In this document: positions 26,259-34,269 of the stretch, piece by piece
Layout of the letters: each line of letters starts with the position of its first letter
Position numbering within the stretch: position 1 is the first letter of the stretch
Assembly: GCA_013823485.1 (NCBI GenBank)
Contig: PNMF01000018.1
Location: 1 to 34,269 of the forward strand
Length of the DNA: 34,269 bases
From: Comamonadaceae bacterium
GTDB taxonomy: Bacteria; Pseudomonadota; Gammaproteobacteria; Burkholderiales; Burkholderiaceae_C
Direction of reading: 5' to 3'
Notes under the pieces: model-generated
Database searches by the model: none
Seen by the model: only the letters and a program-made list of their open reading frames with translations
What the model was told of the DNA's origin: nothing
Translations under genes and position numbers: made by a program

Positions 26259-27113
26259 CTAGCTGGGCGAATACGCCAGCCGCACATAGATGGGGGCGAA
26301 GGCTTCGGCCTGGGTGAGCTCGATCAGGGTTTCCTTGGCGAGTTCCAGCATGGCGATGAAGGTCACCACCAGCACCGGCATGCCCCGGCCCACATCGAAC
26401 AGCTCGCCGAACTCGACGAAGCGGCGGCCCTGCAGCTGGCGCAGCACGATGCTCATGTGCTCCCGCACCGACAGCTCCTCGCGGCTGATCCGGTGGTGCT
26501 GGACCAGCCTGGCGCGCTTGAGGATGTCGCGCCAGGCGGACTGCAGGTCGATGGCCTGCACGTCGGGGAAGCGCGGCACCAGGGCCTGCTCCACGTACAC
26601 CGCGGCGCGCAGGAAGTCGCGGCCGTACTGCGGCACCTCGGCCAGCCGGTGGGCGGCCAGCTTCATCTGCTCGTACTCCAGCAGGCGCCGCACCAGTTCG
26701 GCCCGGGGGTCTTCCGCCTCTTCGCCCTCGGCCACCTTCTTGGGCGGCAGCAGCATGCGGCTCTTGATCTCGATCAGCATGGCCGCCATGAGCAGGTATT
26801 CGGCCGCCAGCTCCAGGTTGCCGGCGCGGATTTCCTCGACATAGGCCAGGTACTGGCGGGTGACCGCCGCCATCGGGATGTCGAGGATGTTGAAGTTCTG
26901 CTTGCGGATCAGGTAGAGCAGCAGGTCCAGCGGGCCCTCGAAGGCCTCCAGGAAGACCTGCAGCGCATCCGGCGGTATGTACAGGTCCTGCGGCAGCTTG
27001 AACAGCGGCTCGCCGTACAGGCGGGCCAGCGCCACGTGGTCCACCACCGTGGGCAGCACCTGGTCGAGGCCTGGCGGCGGCTCGTCCAGCGAGGTGACCT
27101 CGGGGCTGCTCAT
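26259..27113 (-). CDS. scpA: Segregation and condensation protein A (kleisin)
   Basis: ScpA is the kleisin of the SMC-ScpAB complex that organises and separates chromosomes. The 284-residue product has the family's hallmark near residue 55: FEGPLDLLLYLIRKQNFNILDIPMAAVTRQYL (quoted in part as FEGPLDLLLYLI), then EYLLMAAMLIEIKSRMLLP, which contacts SMC, and a C-terminal winged helix. It is encoded between the DUF3460 gene and nadB on the minus strand, with 10 and 15 bp gaps. The scpB and smc genes are not in the window. Confidence 0.95.
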   Translation of the reverse strand: MSSPEVTSLDEPPPGLDQVLPTVVDHVALARLYGEPLFKLPQDLYIPPDALQVFLEAFEGPLDLLLYLIRKQNFNILDIPMAAVTRQYLAYVEEIRAGNLELAAEYLLMAAMLIEIKSRMLLPPKKVAEGEEAEDPRAELVRRLLEYEQMKLAAHRLAEVPQYGRDFLRAAVYVEQALVPRFPDVQAIDLQSAWRDILKRARLVQHHRISREELSVREHMSIVLRQLQGRRFVEFGELFDVGRGMPVLVVTFIAMLELAKETLIELTQAEAFAPIYVRLAYSPS

Positions 27114-27123
27114 GGGTGCGGGG

Positions 27124-27336
27124 TCACTTCAGACCGGATTCGGTCTGGTAGACGTAGGGCTTCTGCGCCACACGGGCAGCTTCTGCCTGGGCCGCGACCT
27201 CGGGGTCGATGTGGCGGTCCCAGAGCAGGCCACGGCCCTGGCGCTGCTCCTGCTCCAGCGTGGGCCGCTGTGCCTTGAGCTGGTCGATGAACTGGGTGGC
27301 ATCGGACTGGTAGTCGGGGCGGCGGAAGAACGGCAT
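27124..27336 (-). CDS. DUF3460 family small protein
   Basis: A 70-residue protein matching DUF3460, a family I know chiefly from Burkholderiales. The start segment MPFFRRPDYQSDATQFIDQLK is the family signature (shown here as FFRRPDYQSDATQF). It is short, soluble and charged, with several helices implied and no membrane segment. I take ATG 27336 as start because the family begins MxxFF; a TTG 15 bases upstream would add five residues. It precedes scpA by 10 bp. Function unknown; it is usually near scpA or panB/C, which hints at shared transcription only. Confidence 0.85.
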   Translation of the reverse strand: MPFFRRPDYQSDATQFIDQLKAQRPTLEQEQRQGRGLLWDRHIDPEVAAQAEAARVAQKPYVYQTESGLK

Positions 27337-27362
27337 GGTGGGCGTCTGCAAGGCGGAAAGAC

Positions 27363-27372
27363 CGCGATTTTA
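27363..27372 (-). promoter_or_regulatory. Putative promoter of the DUF3460-scpA-nadB operon
   Basis: The minus strand reads TAAAATCGCG, a -10 hexamer TAAAAT with a GC-rich discriminator, 27-36 bases before the ATG. The same ten bases occur on the minus strand before metG. Upstream lies the inverted repeat at 27384-27402. Confidence 0.5.
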
Positions 27373-27383
27373 AGCCGGGGGGT

Positions 27384-27402
27384 CTGTGACGTCCGGTCAC
27401 AG
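27384..27402. promoter_or_regulatory. Inverted repeat between DUF3460 and the BamE-like gene, candidate operator
   Basis: CTGTGAC and GTCACAG are perfect seven-base arms separated by five bases. It lies about 12 bp upstream of the minus-strand TAAAAT and about 54 bp before the BamE-like ATG, so it could control both directions. It resembles a CRP/FNR site but has a seven-base centre between TGTGA and TCACA instead of six. Confidence 0.4.
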
Positions 27403-27455
27403 GGCAGGGTACCCCCGGCCGTACACTGGCACGACTTTTCGACGGGGGATCTGCG

Positions 27456-27986
27456 ATGGACAAACAGACCGGCTGGCTGGCCGGAGTGGCACGGGTGGCC
27501 CGCAGCGCTCTGGCGGTGCTGGGGGCGGTGGGCCTGGTGGGCGCCTGCGACCTGCAGAACATCGCCGAGCTGGAGCCCGGCGTGTCCACCGAGGCCGACG
27601 TGAAAGACAAGTTCGGCCAGCCCGAAGCGGTGTGGGACGGCGAGGACGGCGCCCAGGTCTATGAGTACAACCGCCAGCCCGAGGGCGTGGTGAACTACAT
27701 GATCACCATCGGCCCGGACGGCAAGCTGGTGGGCATTGCCCAGGTGCTGACCGAGGCCAACTTCGACCGGGTCCAGCCCGGCATGCCCATGGAGCAGGTG
27801 CGGCGCATGCTCGGCAAGCCGCGCAAGGTGACCACCTACGCGCTCAAGAAGGAAACCCACTACGACTGGCGCTACCAGCCGCAGAGCTCGACCGAGATGT
27901 GGATCTTCAGCGCCGTCTTCAACACCGACATGCGGGTGGTCAACACCCTGCGCATGCCGGACCCGGACATCCAGAACCGGCGCTGA
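27456..27986 (+). CDS. Lipoprotein with two BamE/SmpA-like repeats
   Basis: A 176-residue protein with a long signal sequence and a lipobox-like VGAC, so Cys31 is the probable acylated residue and an outer-membrane inner leaflet location is likely. Two related segments follow: LEPGVSTEADVKDKFGQPEAV (about 39-58, starting LEPG) and VQPGMPMEQVRRMLGKP (about 107-124). Both have the BamE/OmlA turn of PGx-x-x-[EQ]V-x-x-[FL]GxP. Genuine BamE is about 110 residues with one such unit, so this looks like a duplicated relative, not BamE itself. The start ATG 27456 follows a GGGGGAT sequence. It is divergent from the DUF3460 gene. Confidence 0.8.
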   Translation: MDKQTGWLAGVARVARSALAVLGAVGLVGACDLQNIAELEPGVSTEADVKDKFGQPEAVWDGEDGAQVYEYNRQPEGVVNYMITIGPDGKLVGIAQVLTEANFDRVQPGMPMEQVRRMLGKPRKVTTYALKKETHYDWRYQPQSSTEMWIFSAVFNTDMRVVNTLRMPDPDIQNRR

Positions 27987-28001
27987 ACCGCCGCCGGCGT
28001 G

Positions 28002-28472
28002 TCAGCCGGGGCGCTGGCCTTCCGGTGTGCAGCGGAGCTCCCGGAGGTAGCCCAGCATCATCCCGCCCGGCGCCAGCCGGATGCCGGGCAGGTCGCCAGG
28101 CTGGCTGCCCGTGGTGAGGTGGACCGTCCAGAGGCCCCGCGCCGGGTGCCGGTCCAGCAGCTTCAGGCATTCGCGGTGCAGCTGCTCGATCTCGGCTTTG
28201 GATGCGGGCACCGAACCCCGGAGGGCGTGGTCGATGGCCGGCGCGTTCCAGGCCAATGCCTGCCCGGGTGCTTCGCACAGCCGGTCCAGCAGCCGGGCCT
28301 CGCCGGATGTCCGCTGCGCCGGGGGCAGGCCATGCAGCCACTGCTTCAGCTCGGCCAGCGGCTTGGGCAGCTTGTCAGCCCCGGGCGTGGCCTGGATCGG
28401 GGCCAGGCACACCGAGACGAGGCGGTTCTGGACGTAGGCGGTGTGTTGGGTGTGAGGAGTGCGGGGGGTCAT
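28002..28472 (-). CDS. Hypothetical protein
   Basis: I do not recognise this 156-residue product. It looks like a folded soluble protein: TAYVQNRLVSVCLAPI near residue 11, LAELKQWLHGLPPAQRT near 40, a helical LHRECLKLLDRHPARGLWTVHL near 100-120 and a glycine-rich end, MMLGYLRELRC. There is no signal peptide or membrane helix. Codon use resembles its neighbours. It lies in a plus/minus gap, converging on the BamE-like gene with 15 bp between stops and following metG on the same strand after 49 bp. An inverted repeat (28483-28501) lies just upstream of its ATG. A reading frame also exists opposite, but looks less protein-like. Confidence 0.6.
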   Translation of the reverse strand: MTPRTPHTQHTAYVQNRLVSVCLAPIQATPGADKLPKPLAELKQWLHGLPPAQRTSGEARLLDRLCEAPGQALAWNAPAIDHALRGSVPASKAEIEQLHRECLKLLDRHPARGLWTVHLTTGSQPGDLPGIRLAPGGMMLGYLRELRCTPEGQRPG

Positions 28473-28482
28473 GGGCGGATTC

Positions 28483-28501
28483 GCGTTGTGAAAGACAACG
28501 C
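28483..28501. promoter_or_regulatory. Inverted repeat upstream of the hypothetical gene at 28472
   Basis: GCGTTGT and ACAACGC are perfect seven-base arms around a five-base centre, 10 bases upstream of the hypothetical gene's ATG and 20 bp beyond the metG stop. No T-run follows on the minus strand, so it is not a clear metG terminator. It may be an operator or a 3'-end RNA hairpin. Confidence 0.4.
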
Positions 28502-28521
28502 TCTGTAACCGCCCGCCCCCG

Positions 28522-30579
28522 TCAGTTCACCCGCATGCCCGGCTGGGCACCCGGCCACGGCTTGAGCACGAAGATGCCCGGCACGGCCTTCTCGTCGGCA
28601 TGGCTGGCGGCCAGCACCATGCCCTCGCTCACGCCGAACTTCATCTTGCGCGGCGCCAGGTTGGCCACCATGACCGTCATCTGGCCGATCAGGTCTTCGG
28701 GCTTGTACATGCTGGCAATGCCGCTGAACACATTGCGGTGGCGGCCTTCGCCCACGTCCAGCGTCAGGCGCAGCAGCTTGGTCGAACCCTCCACGGCTTC
28801 GCAGTTGACGATCTGTGCGATGCGCAGGTCGACCTTGGTGAAGTCGTCGATGGTGATGGTGTCGGCCACGGCCTCGCCGCCGGGCAGCGGAGCGGCTTCC
28901 ACCGGTGCCGCGACCGGCGCTGCTGGTGGCTCGAACAGCGCGTCGAGCTGTTTCGGGTCGACCCGCTGCATCAGGTGCTGGTAGGGCTGGATGGCGGCCA
29001 CCAGCGACGCGTTGTGCCAGCTCGCCATGTCGGCACCGGTGAGGGCCTGCACACGGCCGGCGATGTCGGGCAGCACCGGCGCCAGGTAGCGGGCCAGCGT
29101 GGTGAAGGCATTGACCAGCACCGAGCACACCTGCTGCAGGCGCGGGTCGTTGGCCGGGTCCTTGGCCAGATCCCAGGGCTTGTGCTGGTCCACATAGGCG
29201 TTGACCCGGTCGGCCAGCGCCATGATCTCGCGCATGGCGCGGCCGTATTCACGCCCGTCGTAGTGGGCGGCGATGCCGGCGCTGGCGGTGCGGATGTCGG
29301 CCAGCAGCGCGGTGCCCTGGTCGTCGAAGGTCTGGGTGAGCTGACCGCCGAAGCGCTTGGTCAGGAAGCCGGCCGAGCGCGAGACGATGTTGACGAACTT
29401 GCCGATCAGGTCGCTGTTCACCCGCAGCATGAAGTCCTCGCGGTTGAAGTCCACGTCCTCGTTGCGGGCCGAGAGCTTGGCCGCCAGGTAGTAGCGCAGC
29501 CACTCCGGGTTCATGCCGAGCTGCAGGTACTTGAGCGGGTCCAGGCCGGTGCCCCGGCTCTTGCTCATCTTCTCGCCGTTGTTGATGGTGAGGAAGCCGT
29601 GCACGAACACCGCGTTGGGTACCTTGCGGCCGCTGAAATGCAGCATGGCCGGCCAGAACAGGGTGTGGAAGGTGATGATGTCCTTGCCGATGAAGTGGTA
29701 CTGCTCGGTGGACGGATCGGCCATGAAGGCGTCGAAGTCGCGGCCGGTCTTGCCGAAGTGGTTCTTCAGCGAGGCCAGGTAGCCGATGGGGGCGTCCAGC
29801 CACACATAGAAGTACTTGCCGGGCGCGTCCGGGATCTCGATGCCGAAGTAGGGGGCGTCGCGGCTGATGTCCCAGTCGCCCATCTTGGGCTGGCCGTCTT
29901 CACCGGGCGCGATCCATTCGGTGATCTTGTTCAGCACCTCGGGCTGCACCGCGCCGCTGTTGGTCCAGCCGGCCAGGAATTCGAGGCAGCGCGGGTCGGA
30001 GAGCTTGAAGAAGAAATGGTCGGAGGTCTTGAGCACCGGCGTGGCGCCAGAGAGCGCCGAGTACGGGTTCTTCAGTTCGGTGGGTGCGTAGACCGCGCCG
30101 CACACCTCGCAGTTGTCGCCGTACTGGTCCTTGGCGCCGCACCTGGGGCATTCGCCTTTGATGAAGCGGTCCGGCAGGAACATCGACTTCTCGGGGTCGA
30201 AGAACTGTTCGATGGTGCGGGTCTCGATCAGGCCGGCGGCCTTGAGGTCGCGGTACACGGCCTGGGCCAGTTCGTGGTTTTCCGGGCCGTCGGTGCTGTG
30301 CCAGTTGTCGAAGCCGATGTGGAAGCCGTTCAGGTACTGCGGCCGGCCGGCGGCGATGTCGGCCACGAACTGCTGCGGCGTCTTGCCGGCCTTTTCGGCC
30401 GCGATCATGATCGGCGCGCCGTGGGCGTCGTCGGCACAGACGAAGTTCACCTCGTGGCCCTGCATCCGCTGGAAACGCACCCAGATGTCGGCCTGGATGT
30501 ATTCCATGATGTGGCCGATGTGGAAGTGGCCGTTGGCATACGGCAGGGCGGTGGTGACAAACAGGCGGCGCTGGCTCAT
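28522..30579 (-). CDS. metG: Methionyl-tRNA synthetase with C-terminal tRNA-binding domain
   Basis: MetRS charges tRNA-Met. The 685-residue product matches the long bacterial form. It starts with [17 protein letters not shown] and the class I signature HIGH near residue 21-24, followed by zinc pairs CPRC and CEVC near 145-160, and KMSKS near residue 335 ([10 protein letters not shown]). After the anticodon-binding helices comes a low-complexity Ala/Pro linker and a C-terminal Trbp111-like tRNA-binding domain (about 585-685), which dimerises the enzyme. The ATG at 30579 is chosen over a TTG 15 bases upstream. It is divergent from apbC/mrp, the same arrangement as metG-mrp in E. coli. Confidence 0.97.
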   Translation of the reverse strand: MSQRRLFVTTALPYANGHFHIGHIMEYIQADIWVRFQRMQGHEVNFVCADDAHGAPIMIAAEKAGKTPQQFVADIAAGRPQYLNGFHIGFDNWHSTDGPENHELAQAVYRDLKAAGLIETRTIEQFFDPEKSMFLPDRFIKGECPRCGAKDQYGDNCEVCGAVYAPTELKNPYSALSGATPVLKTSDHFFFKLSDPRCLEFLAGWTNSGAVQPEVLNKITEWIAPGEDGQPKMGDWDISRDAPYFGIEIPDAPGKYFYVWLDAPIGYLASLKNHFGKTGRDFDAFMADPSTEQYHFIGKDIITFHTLFWPAMLHFSGRKVPNAVFVHGFLTINNGEKMSKSRGTGLDPLKYLQLGMNPEWLRYYLAAKLSARNEDVDFNREDFMLRVNSDLIGKFVNIVSRSAGFLTKRFGGQLTQTFDDQGTALLADIRTASAGIAAHYDGREYGRAMREIMALADRVNAYVDQHKPWDLAKDPANDPRLQQVCSVLVNAFTTLARYLAPVLPDIAGRVQALTGADMASWHNASLVAAIQPYQHLMQRVDPKQLDALFEPPAAPVAAPVEAAPLPGGEAVADTITIDDFTKVDLRIAQIVNCEAVEGSTKLLRLTLDVGEGRHRNVFSGIASMYKPEDLIGQMTVMVANLAPRKMKFGVSEGMVLAASHADEKAVPGIFVLKPWPGAQPGMRVN

Positions 30580-30605
30580 GGCGTGTGCGATCAAAGGGGG
30601 TAACC

Positions 30606-30615
30606 CGCGATTTTA
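30606..30615 (-). promoter_or_regulatory. Putative promoter of metG
   Basis: The minus strand reads TAAAATCGCG, 27-36 bases before the metG ATG, and it is identical to the element before the DUF3460 gene. The -35 region is weak. A GC-rich discriminator is typical of promoters sensitive to ppGpp, which would suit a tRNA synthetase gene, but that is inference. Confidence 0.5.
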
Positions 30616-30733
30616 GGCCGGGGGATGTCCGCACCCGGACTGTGTGAATCCCGCCCCGCAGGCCGGGGCGGTAGACTCTCGGCCGCACTCGATACCCCGC
30701 CCCCTTCCTACATTCCCCCGGAGACTTTCCCCC

Positions 30734-31825
30734 ATGGCTGTCGACCAACAGGCGCTGCTGTCCGCGCTGCAAGCCGTCCAAGACCCGAACACCGGGCGCG
30801 ATTTTGTTTCGACCAAGGCGCTGAAGAACCTGCAGGTGCAGGACGGCGACGTGTCCTTCGACATCGAGCTGGGCTACCCGGCCAAGAGCCAGATGCCGGG
30901 CCTGCGCAAGGCGCTGATCGCGGCCGCCAAGGGCGTGGCCGGCGTGGAGAACGTGTCGGTCAACATCGCCACCAAGGTCATTGCCCATGCGGTGCAGCGC
31001 GGCGTGCAGCTGATGCCCAATGTGAAGAACATCGTGGCGGTGGCCTCCGGCAAGGGCGGCGTGGGCAAGAGCACCACGGCGGTCAACCTGGCCCTGGCGC
31101 TGGCCGCCGAGGGCGCCAAGGTCGGCATCCTGGACGCCGACATCTACGGCCCCAGCCAGCCCATGATGATGGGCGTGGAAGGCCGGCCCGAGAGCAGCGA
31201 CGGCCAGACCATGGAGCCGCTGGAGAACTACGGCATCCAGGTCATCTCGATCGGTTTCCTGATCGACCGCGACGAAGCCATGATCTGGCGCGGCCCCATG
31301 GCCACCCAGGCACTGGAGCAGCTGCTGCGCCAGACCAACTGGAAAGACCTCGACTACCTGATCGTCGACATGCCCCCGGGCACCGGCGACATCCAGCTGA
31401 CCCTGTCGCAGCGCGTGCCGCTGACCGGCGCGGTCATCGTCACCACGCCGCAGGACATCGCCCTGCTGGACGCCCGCAAGGGCATCAAGATGTTCGAGAA
31501 GGTGGGCGTGCCCATCCTGGGCATCGTCGAGAACATGGCGGTCCACGTGTGCGAGAAGTGCGGCCATGTGGAGCACATCTTCGGTGCCGACGGCGGCAAG
31601 AACATGGCCGCCGAGTACGGCATGGACTACCTGGGCGCGCTGCCGCTGAACATGAGCATCCGGGTGCAGGCCGACAGCGGCATGCCCACCGTGGTGGCCG
31701 ACCCCGAGGGCGAGATCGCCGGCCTCTACAAGGGCGTGGCGCGTCAGGTGGCCATCAAGATCGCGGCCAAGGCGAAGGACTTCTCGTCCAAGTTCCCCAG
31801 CATCAAGATTTCCAAGGACACCTGA
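30734..31825 (+). CDS. apbC: Iron-sulfur cluster carrier protein ApbC (Mrp/NBP35 family)
   Basis: ApbC is an ATPase that carries and delivers Fe-S clusters in the cytoplasm. The 363-residue product has an N-terminal MIP18/DUF59 domain (about 1-85), then the deviant Walker A GKGGVGKST near residue 108-116, LDADIYGPSQP, VDMPPGTGD, and the cluster-binding CEKC near residue 277. The ATG at 30734 follows GGAG by eleven bases. It faces metG across 154 bp and its stop is two bases from that of the benzoate-CoA ligase gene, with no terminator between them. Confidence 0.95.
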   Translation: MAVDQQALLSALQAVQDPNTGRDFVSTKALKNLQVQDGDVSFDIELGYPAKSQMPGLRKALIAAAKGVAGVENVSVNIATKVIAHAVQRGVQLMPNVKNIVAVASGKGGVGKSTTAVNLALALAAEGAKVGILDADIYGPSQPMMMGVEGRPESSDGQTMEPLENYGIQVISIGFLIDRDEAMIWRGPMATQALEQLLRQTNWKDLDYLIVDMPPGTGDIQLTLSQRVPLTGAVIVTTPQDIALLDARKGIKMFEKVGVPILGIVENMAVHVCEKCGHVEHIFGADGGKNMAAEYGMDYLGALPLNMSIRVQADSGMPTVVADPEGEIAGLYKGVARQVAIKIAAKAKDFSSKFPSIKISKDT

Positions 31826-31827
31826 GT

Positions 31828-33399
31828 TCAGGCCGCCTGCTCGCGTTCCCGCAGGCGGAAGCGCTGGATCTTGCCGGTGGCCGTCTTGGGCAGGTCCGGC
31901 AGGAACTCGATGAAGCGCGGGTACTTGTAGGGCGCCAGCTTCTCCTTCACGAAGGCCTGCAGCTCCGCCTCGGTGGCCTGCTGGCCGGGCTTGAGCACCA
32001 CGAAGGCCTTGGTCTTGGTCAGGCCGTCGGCGTCCACCTTGCCGATCACGGCGGCCTCCAGCACCGCCGGGTGCTGCACCAGCGTGCCTTCCACCTCGAA
32101 CGGGCTCACATAGATGCCGCTGACCTTGAGCATGTCGTCGTTGCGGCCGGCGTAGGTGTAGCTGCCGTCGGCGTTGCGCACGTATTTGTCGCCGCTCTTG
32201 GTCCAGCTGCCCTGGAAGGTGTCGCGCGATTTGGCCCGGTTGTTCCAGTACAGGAGCGCGGCGCTCGGCCCCTGGATGTAGAGATCGCCGATCTCGCTGC
32301 AGCCGTCTGCCTGCTGGCCCACCGGCCGGCCGTCCTCGCCGCGCAGCTCCAGTTCATAGCCCGGCACCGGGTAGCCGGTGGTGCCGTAGCGCACCTGGCC
32401 CGGGATGTTGGAGAGGAAGATGTGCAGCATTTCGGTGGAGCCGATGCCGTCGATGATCTCGACCCCGAAGTGCCGGGTCCAGCGTTCGCCGATGTCCTGC
32501 GGCAGCGCCTCGCCGGCCGAGGAACACAGCCGCAGCGCCACCGCCGAGCGCGGCGGCAGGTCCGGGCTGGCCAGCATGCCGCCGTAACCGGTGGGCGCGC
32601 CGCAGAAGAGGGTGGGTTTCTGTTCGGTGAAGCGCCGGAACACCGCCTGCGGCGTGGCGCGTTCGGCCATCAGCAGCACGGTGGCGCCCACGCTCAGCGG
32701 AAAGCTCAGCGCATTGCCCAGACCGTAGGCAAAGAACAGCTTGGCGGCCGAGAAGACCACGTCGGACTCGGTCATGCCCAGCACCGCGCGGCCATACAGC
32801 TCGGCGGTCCAGTACAGGTTGGCCTGGGTGTGCACCGTGCCCTTGGGCGCGCCGGTGGAGCCGCTGGAGTACAGCCAGAAGGCCGGTTCCTCGCCATGGG
32901 TGTCGGCCGCTTCGGCGGGCGCACTGCCGGCCACCAGCGCGGCAAAGTCGTGTGCGCCGGGCGGCAGGTCGGTGCCGCGCGAGACGATGAGGTGCGCGGG
33001 TGTCGGGCCGTCGGCCATGGCGGTCTGCAGCGTGGGCAGCAGGGCGCCGGAGACGATGGCGGCCTGCGCCCGGCTGTCGGCCAGCATGTAGGCGTAGTCC
33101 TTGGCGGTGAGCAGGGTGTTCACCGCCACCGGCACCACGCCGGCGTGCAGGCAGCCCAGGAAGGCCACCACCCAGTCGCTGCTGTCGTGCGCCAGCAGCA
33201 GCACCCGTTCCTCGCGCCGCAGACCCAGCGCGGCCAGCCCGCCGGCGAACCGTTGCACCTGCCCGGCCAGCTCGCCGTAGCTGAGCTGGCCCTGGTCGTC
33301 GATCAGGGCGGTCTTGCCGGCCCGACCGGCGTTGAGCTCGATCAGGTGCCGGGCAAAGTTGAAGCGGGCGGGCGGCGCGGTGACGGGGGTGGCGCTCAT
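31828..33399 (-). CDS. bclA: Benzoate-CoA ligase
   Basis: An ANL-superfamily acyl-CoA ligase that activates benzoate (or 4-hydroxybenzoate) to the CoA thioester. The 523-residue product has the P-loop-like YSSGSTGAPKGTVHTQ near residue 178, the family's AKLFFAYGLGNALSFPLSVG, DGIGSTEMLHIF, the YAGRNDDMLKVSGIYVSP hinge and a C-terminal catalytic Lys in KTATGKIQRF. The AKLFFAYGLGN segment is particularly usual for benzoate-CoA ligases. A strong GAGGAGA lies seven bases before the ATG. It follows boxD by 12 bp, so both belong to the aerobic benzoyl-CoA (box) pathway. Confidence 0.92.
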   Translation of the reverse strand: MSATPVTAPPARFNFARHLIELNAGRAGKTALIDDQGQLSYGELAGQVQRFAGGLAALGLRREERVLLLAHDSSDWVVAFLGCLHAGVVPVAVNTLLTAKDYAYMLADSRAQAAIVSGALLPTLQTAMADGPTPAHLIVSRGTDLPPGAHDFAALVAGSAPAEAADTHGEEPAFWLYSSGSTGAPKGTVHTQANLYWTAELYGRAVLGMTESDVVFSAAKLFFAYGLGNALSFPLSVGATVLLMAERATPQAVFRRFTEQKPTLFCGAPTGYGGMLASPDLPPRSAVALRLCSSAGEALPQDIGERWTRHFGVEIIDGIGSTEMLHIFLSNIPGQVRYGTTGYPVPGYELELRGEDGRPVGQQADGCSEIGDLYIQGPSAALLYWNNRAKSRDTFQGSWTKSGDKYVRNADGSYTYAGRNDDMLKVSGIYVSPFEVEGTLVQHPAVLEAAVIGKVDADGLTKTKAFVVLKPGQQATEAELQAFVKEKLAPYKYPRFIEFLPDLPKTATGKIQRFRLREREQAA

Positions 33400-33411
33400 G
33401 GTGGTGTCTCC

Positions 33412-34269
33412 TCAGGGCTGGAAAGCGTGGCCGCTGCTGGCCAGGGCGTCAAGGGCGGCCGTGCTGGCCTGCACCGCGCTGCGGCGGTGGTAGAAGCCCA
33501 GCGCGCGCAGCCCGCCCAGTTCTTCTCCGCCACCCGCGCGGCCGGGGCCGCCGTGCAGGGACTGCGGCATCACGTTGCCGTGGCCGGTATGCAGGCTGGC
33601 CACGTCCGGCGAGATGGCATGCACCCGGCCGTGCAGCGGCGCCAGCGCCAGCGATGCGCGCGCGATGAAGGCCGGGTCGGCGCTGTAGACCGAGCACACC
33701 AGCGAGCCTTCGCCGCGTGCAATCAGCTCGATGGCCTGGGCTTCGTCGTCGTAGGCCATCAGGGTGGCCACCGGGCCAAACACCTCCACGCGGTGCAGCA
33801 CATCGGCGGTGGCGGGTTCGGTGCAGCCCAGCAGGGTGGGTGCCACGCAGGCGGCCACAGCCGGGTCGGCGTCCAACAGCGGCACGCTGCTGCCGTCGAA
33901 CAGCACGGTGGCTTCGGTCTTGAGCTGCGCCAGGCCGGCCTGCACGTTGTCGAACTGTTCGCGGCTCACCAGCGAGCCCATGCGGACCGCTTCATGGCGG
34001 GGGTTGCCCACCGTCACCTTGGCCAGCTTGGCCGCGATGGCCCGGGCGGCGGCGTCGAACAGCGGGCGCGGCACGAAGATGCGGCGGATGGCGGTGCACT
34101 TCTGGCCGCTCTTGACCGTCATTTCCCGCACCACCTCGGTCACCAGCAGGTTGAAGGCGTCGCTGCCTTCCTCCGCAGCCGGGTCGAGCAGGGCGCTGTT
34201 CAGGCTGTCGGCCTCGATGTTGCAGCGCACCGAGCGTTCGGCCACGGCCGGGTGGCTGCGGATGATGCG
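33412..34269 (-). CDS. boxD: 3,4-dehydroadipyl-CoA semialdehyde dehydrogenase, C-terminal part (cut by window edge)
   Basis: The last 285 residues of an aldehyde dehydrogenase; the frame is open to the window edge, so about 230 N-terminal residues are missing. The catalytic cysteine is in SGQKCTAIRR, preceded by the EADSLN segment that the PaaZ/BoxD group shares. The protein ends soon after LGGLRALGFYHRRSAVQ, with no C-terminal MaoC-like hydratase, which argues for BoxD over the two-domain PaaZ of phenylacetate breakdown. BoxD oxidises the semialdehyde formed after ring opening of benzoyl-CoA epoxide. The neighbouring benzoate-CoA ligase supports this; boxABC are presumably beyond the edge. 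Confidence 0.85.
   Translation of the reverse strand, partial: RIIRSHPAVAERSVRCNIEADSLNSALLDPAAEEGSDAFNLLVTEVVREMTVKSGQKCTAIRRIFVPRPLFDAAARAIAAKLAKVTVGNPRHEAVRMGSLVSREQFDNVQAGLAQLKTEATVLFDGSSVPLLDADPAVAACVAPTLLGCTEPATADVLHRVEVFGPVATLMAYDDEAQAIELIARGEGSLVCSVYSADPAFIARASLALAPLHGRVHAISPDVASLHTGHGNVMPQSLHGGPGRAGGGEELGGLRALGFYHRRSAVQASTAALDALASSGHAFQP

Noticed and set aside
27385-27401. A CRP site (TGTGA-N6-TCACA).
   Set aside because: The centre is seven bases, not six, so the half-sites are out of phase for CRP.
28600-30603. A plus-strand frame of about 667 codons opposite metG.
   Set aside because: Antisense shadow of metG with Val/His/Gly-rich, non-domain-like sequence.
33412-34269. PaaZ of phenylacetate degradation.
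   Set aside because: The frame ends after the dehydrogenase domain with no MaoC-like hydratase, and the neighbour is benzoate-CoA ligase, so BoxD fits better.

Overview
The window looks like a chromosomal backbone segment of a high-GC betaproteobacterium, most likely order Burkholderiales (Comamonadaceae or a close relative). The grounds are the very GC-rich third codon positions, a DUF3460 gene beside scpA, an aspS-nudB pair, an aerobic benzoyl-CoA (box) gene pair, and several divergent promoters built on TAAAAT followed by a GC-rich discriminator. No rRNA, tRNA, insertion sequence, prophage or CRISPR array was seen. Coding density is very high, and many genes overlap by 1-4 bp, which suggests translational coupling.

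Layout. 1-1.6 kb: the 3' end of aspS, nudB, and a small minus-strand gene of unknown function. 1.7-6.5 kb: four overlapping plus-strand genes, namely an EEP-family phosphodiesterase (YbhP-like), a ClsB-like phospholipase D enzyme, a metallo-beta-lactamase exonuclease and an ATP-dependent DNA ligase. 6.5-10 kb: folE, a BLUF blue-light sensor, an EamA transporter with an apparent CTG start, a DUF429 protein and a type-II lumazine synthase. 10-13.5 kb: a membrane-anchored DM13 protein, an Lhr-Core type helicase and an exported thermonuclease-like protein, all overlapping. The exonuclease, ligase and helicase are three of the four parts of the known Lhr-Core/Exo/Lig/MPE repair cluster. Here the cluster is split by about 4 kb, and the metallophosphoesterase (PdeM) is not in the window.

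13.5-16.6 kb (minus): gpmA, ctpA and a MoeB/ThiF-like gene. 16.7-19 kb (plus): rhodanese, grxC, secB, gpsA, the same order as yibN-grxC-secB-gpsA in E. coli. 19-20.8 kb (minus): panB-panC. 20.9-24.7 kb (plus): nadC, nadA and a fused pabB-pabC. 24.6-27.3 kb (minus): DUF3460 gene, scpA, nadB. All three de novo NAD genes therefore lie within 5.4 kb. 27.4-28.5 kb: a two-repeat BamE-like lipoprotein and a hypothetical gene. 28.5-31.8 kb: metG and apbC, divergent. 31.8-34.3 kb (minus): benzoate-CoA ligase and a truncated boxD.

Three themes link the genes. One is cofactor synthesis: folate (folE, nudB, pabBC), flavin (ribH2), pantothenate (panBC) and NAD (nadABC). One is nucleic-acid processing around the ligase and helicase. 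The third is aerobic aromatic catabolism at the right edge. The most interesting hypothesis is that the split repair module, with its interleaved blue-light sensor and pterin/flavin genes, forms a light-linked repair neighbourhood. That is inference from gene order only.
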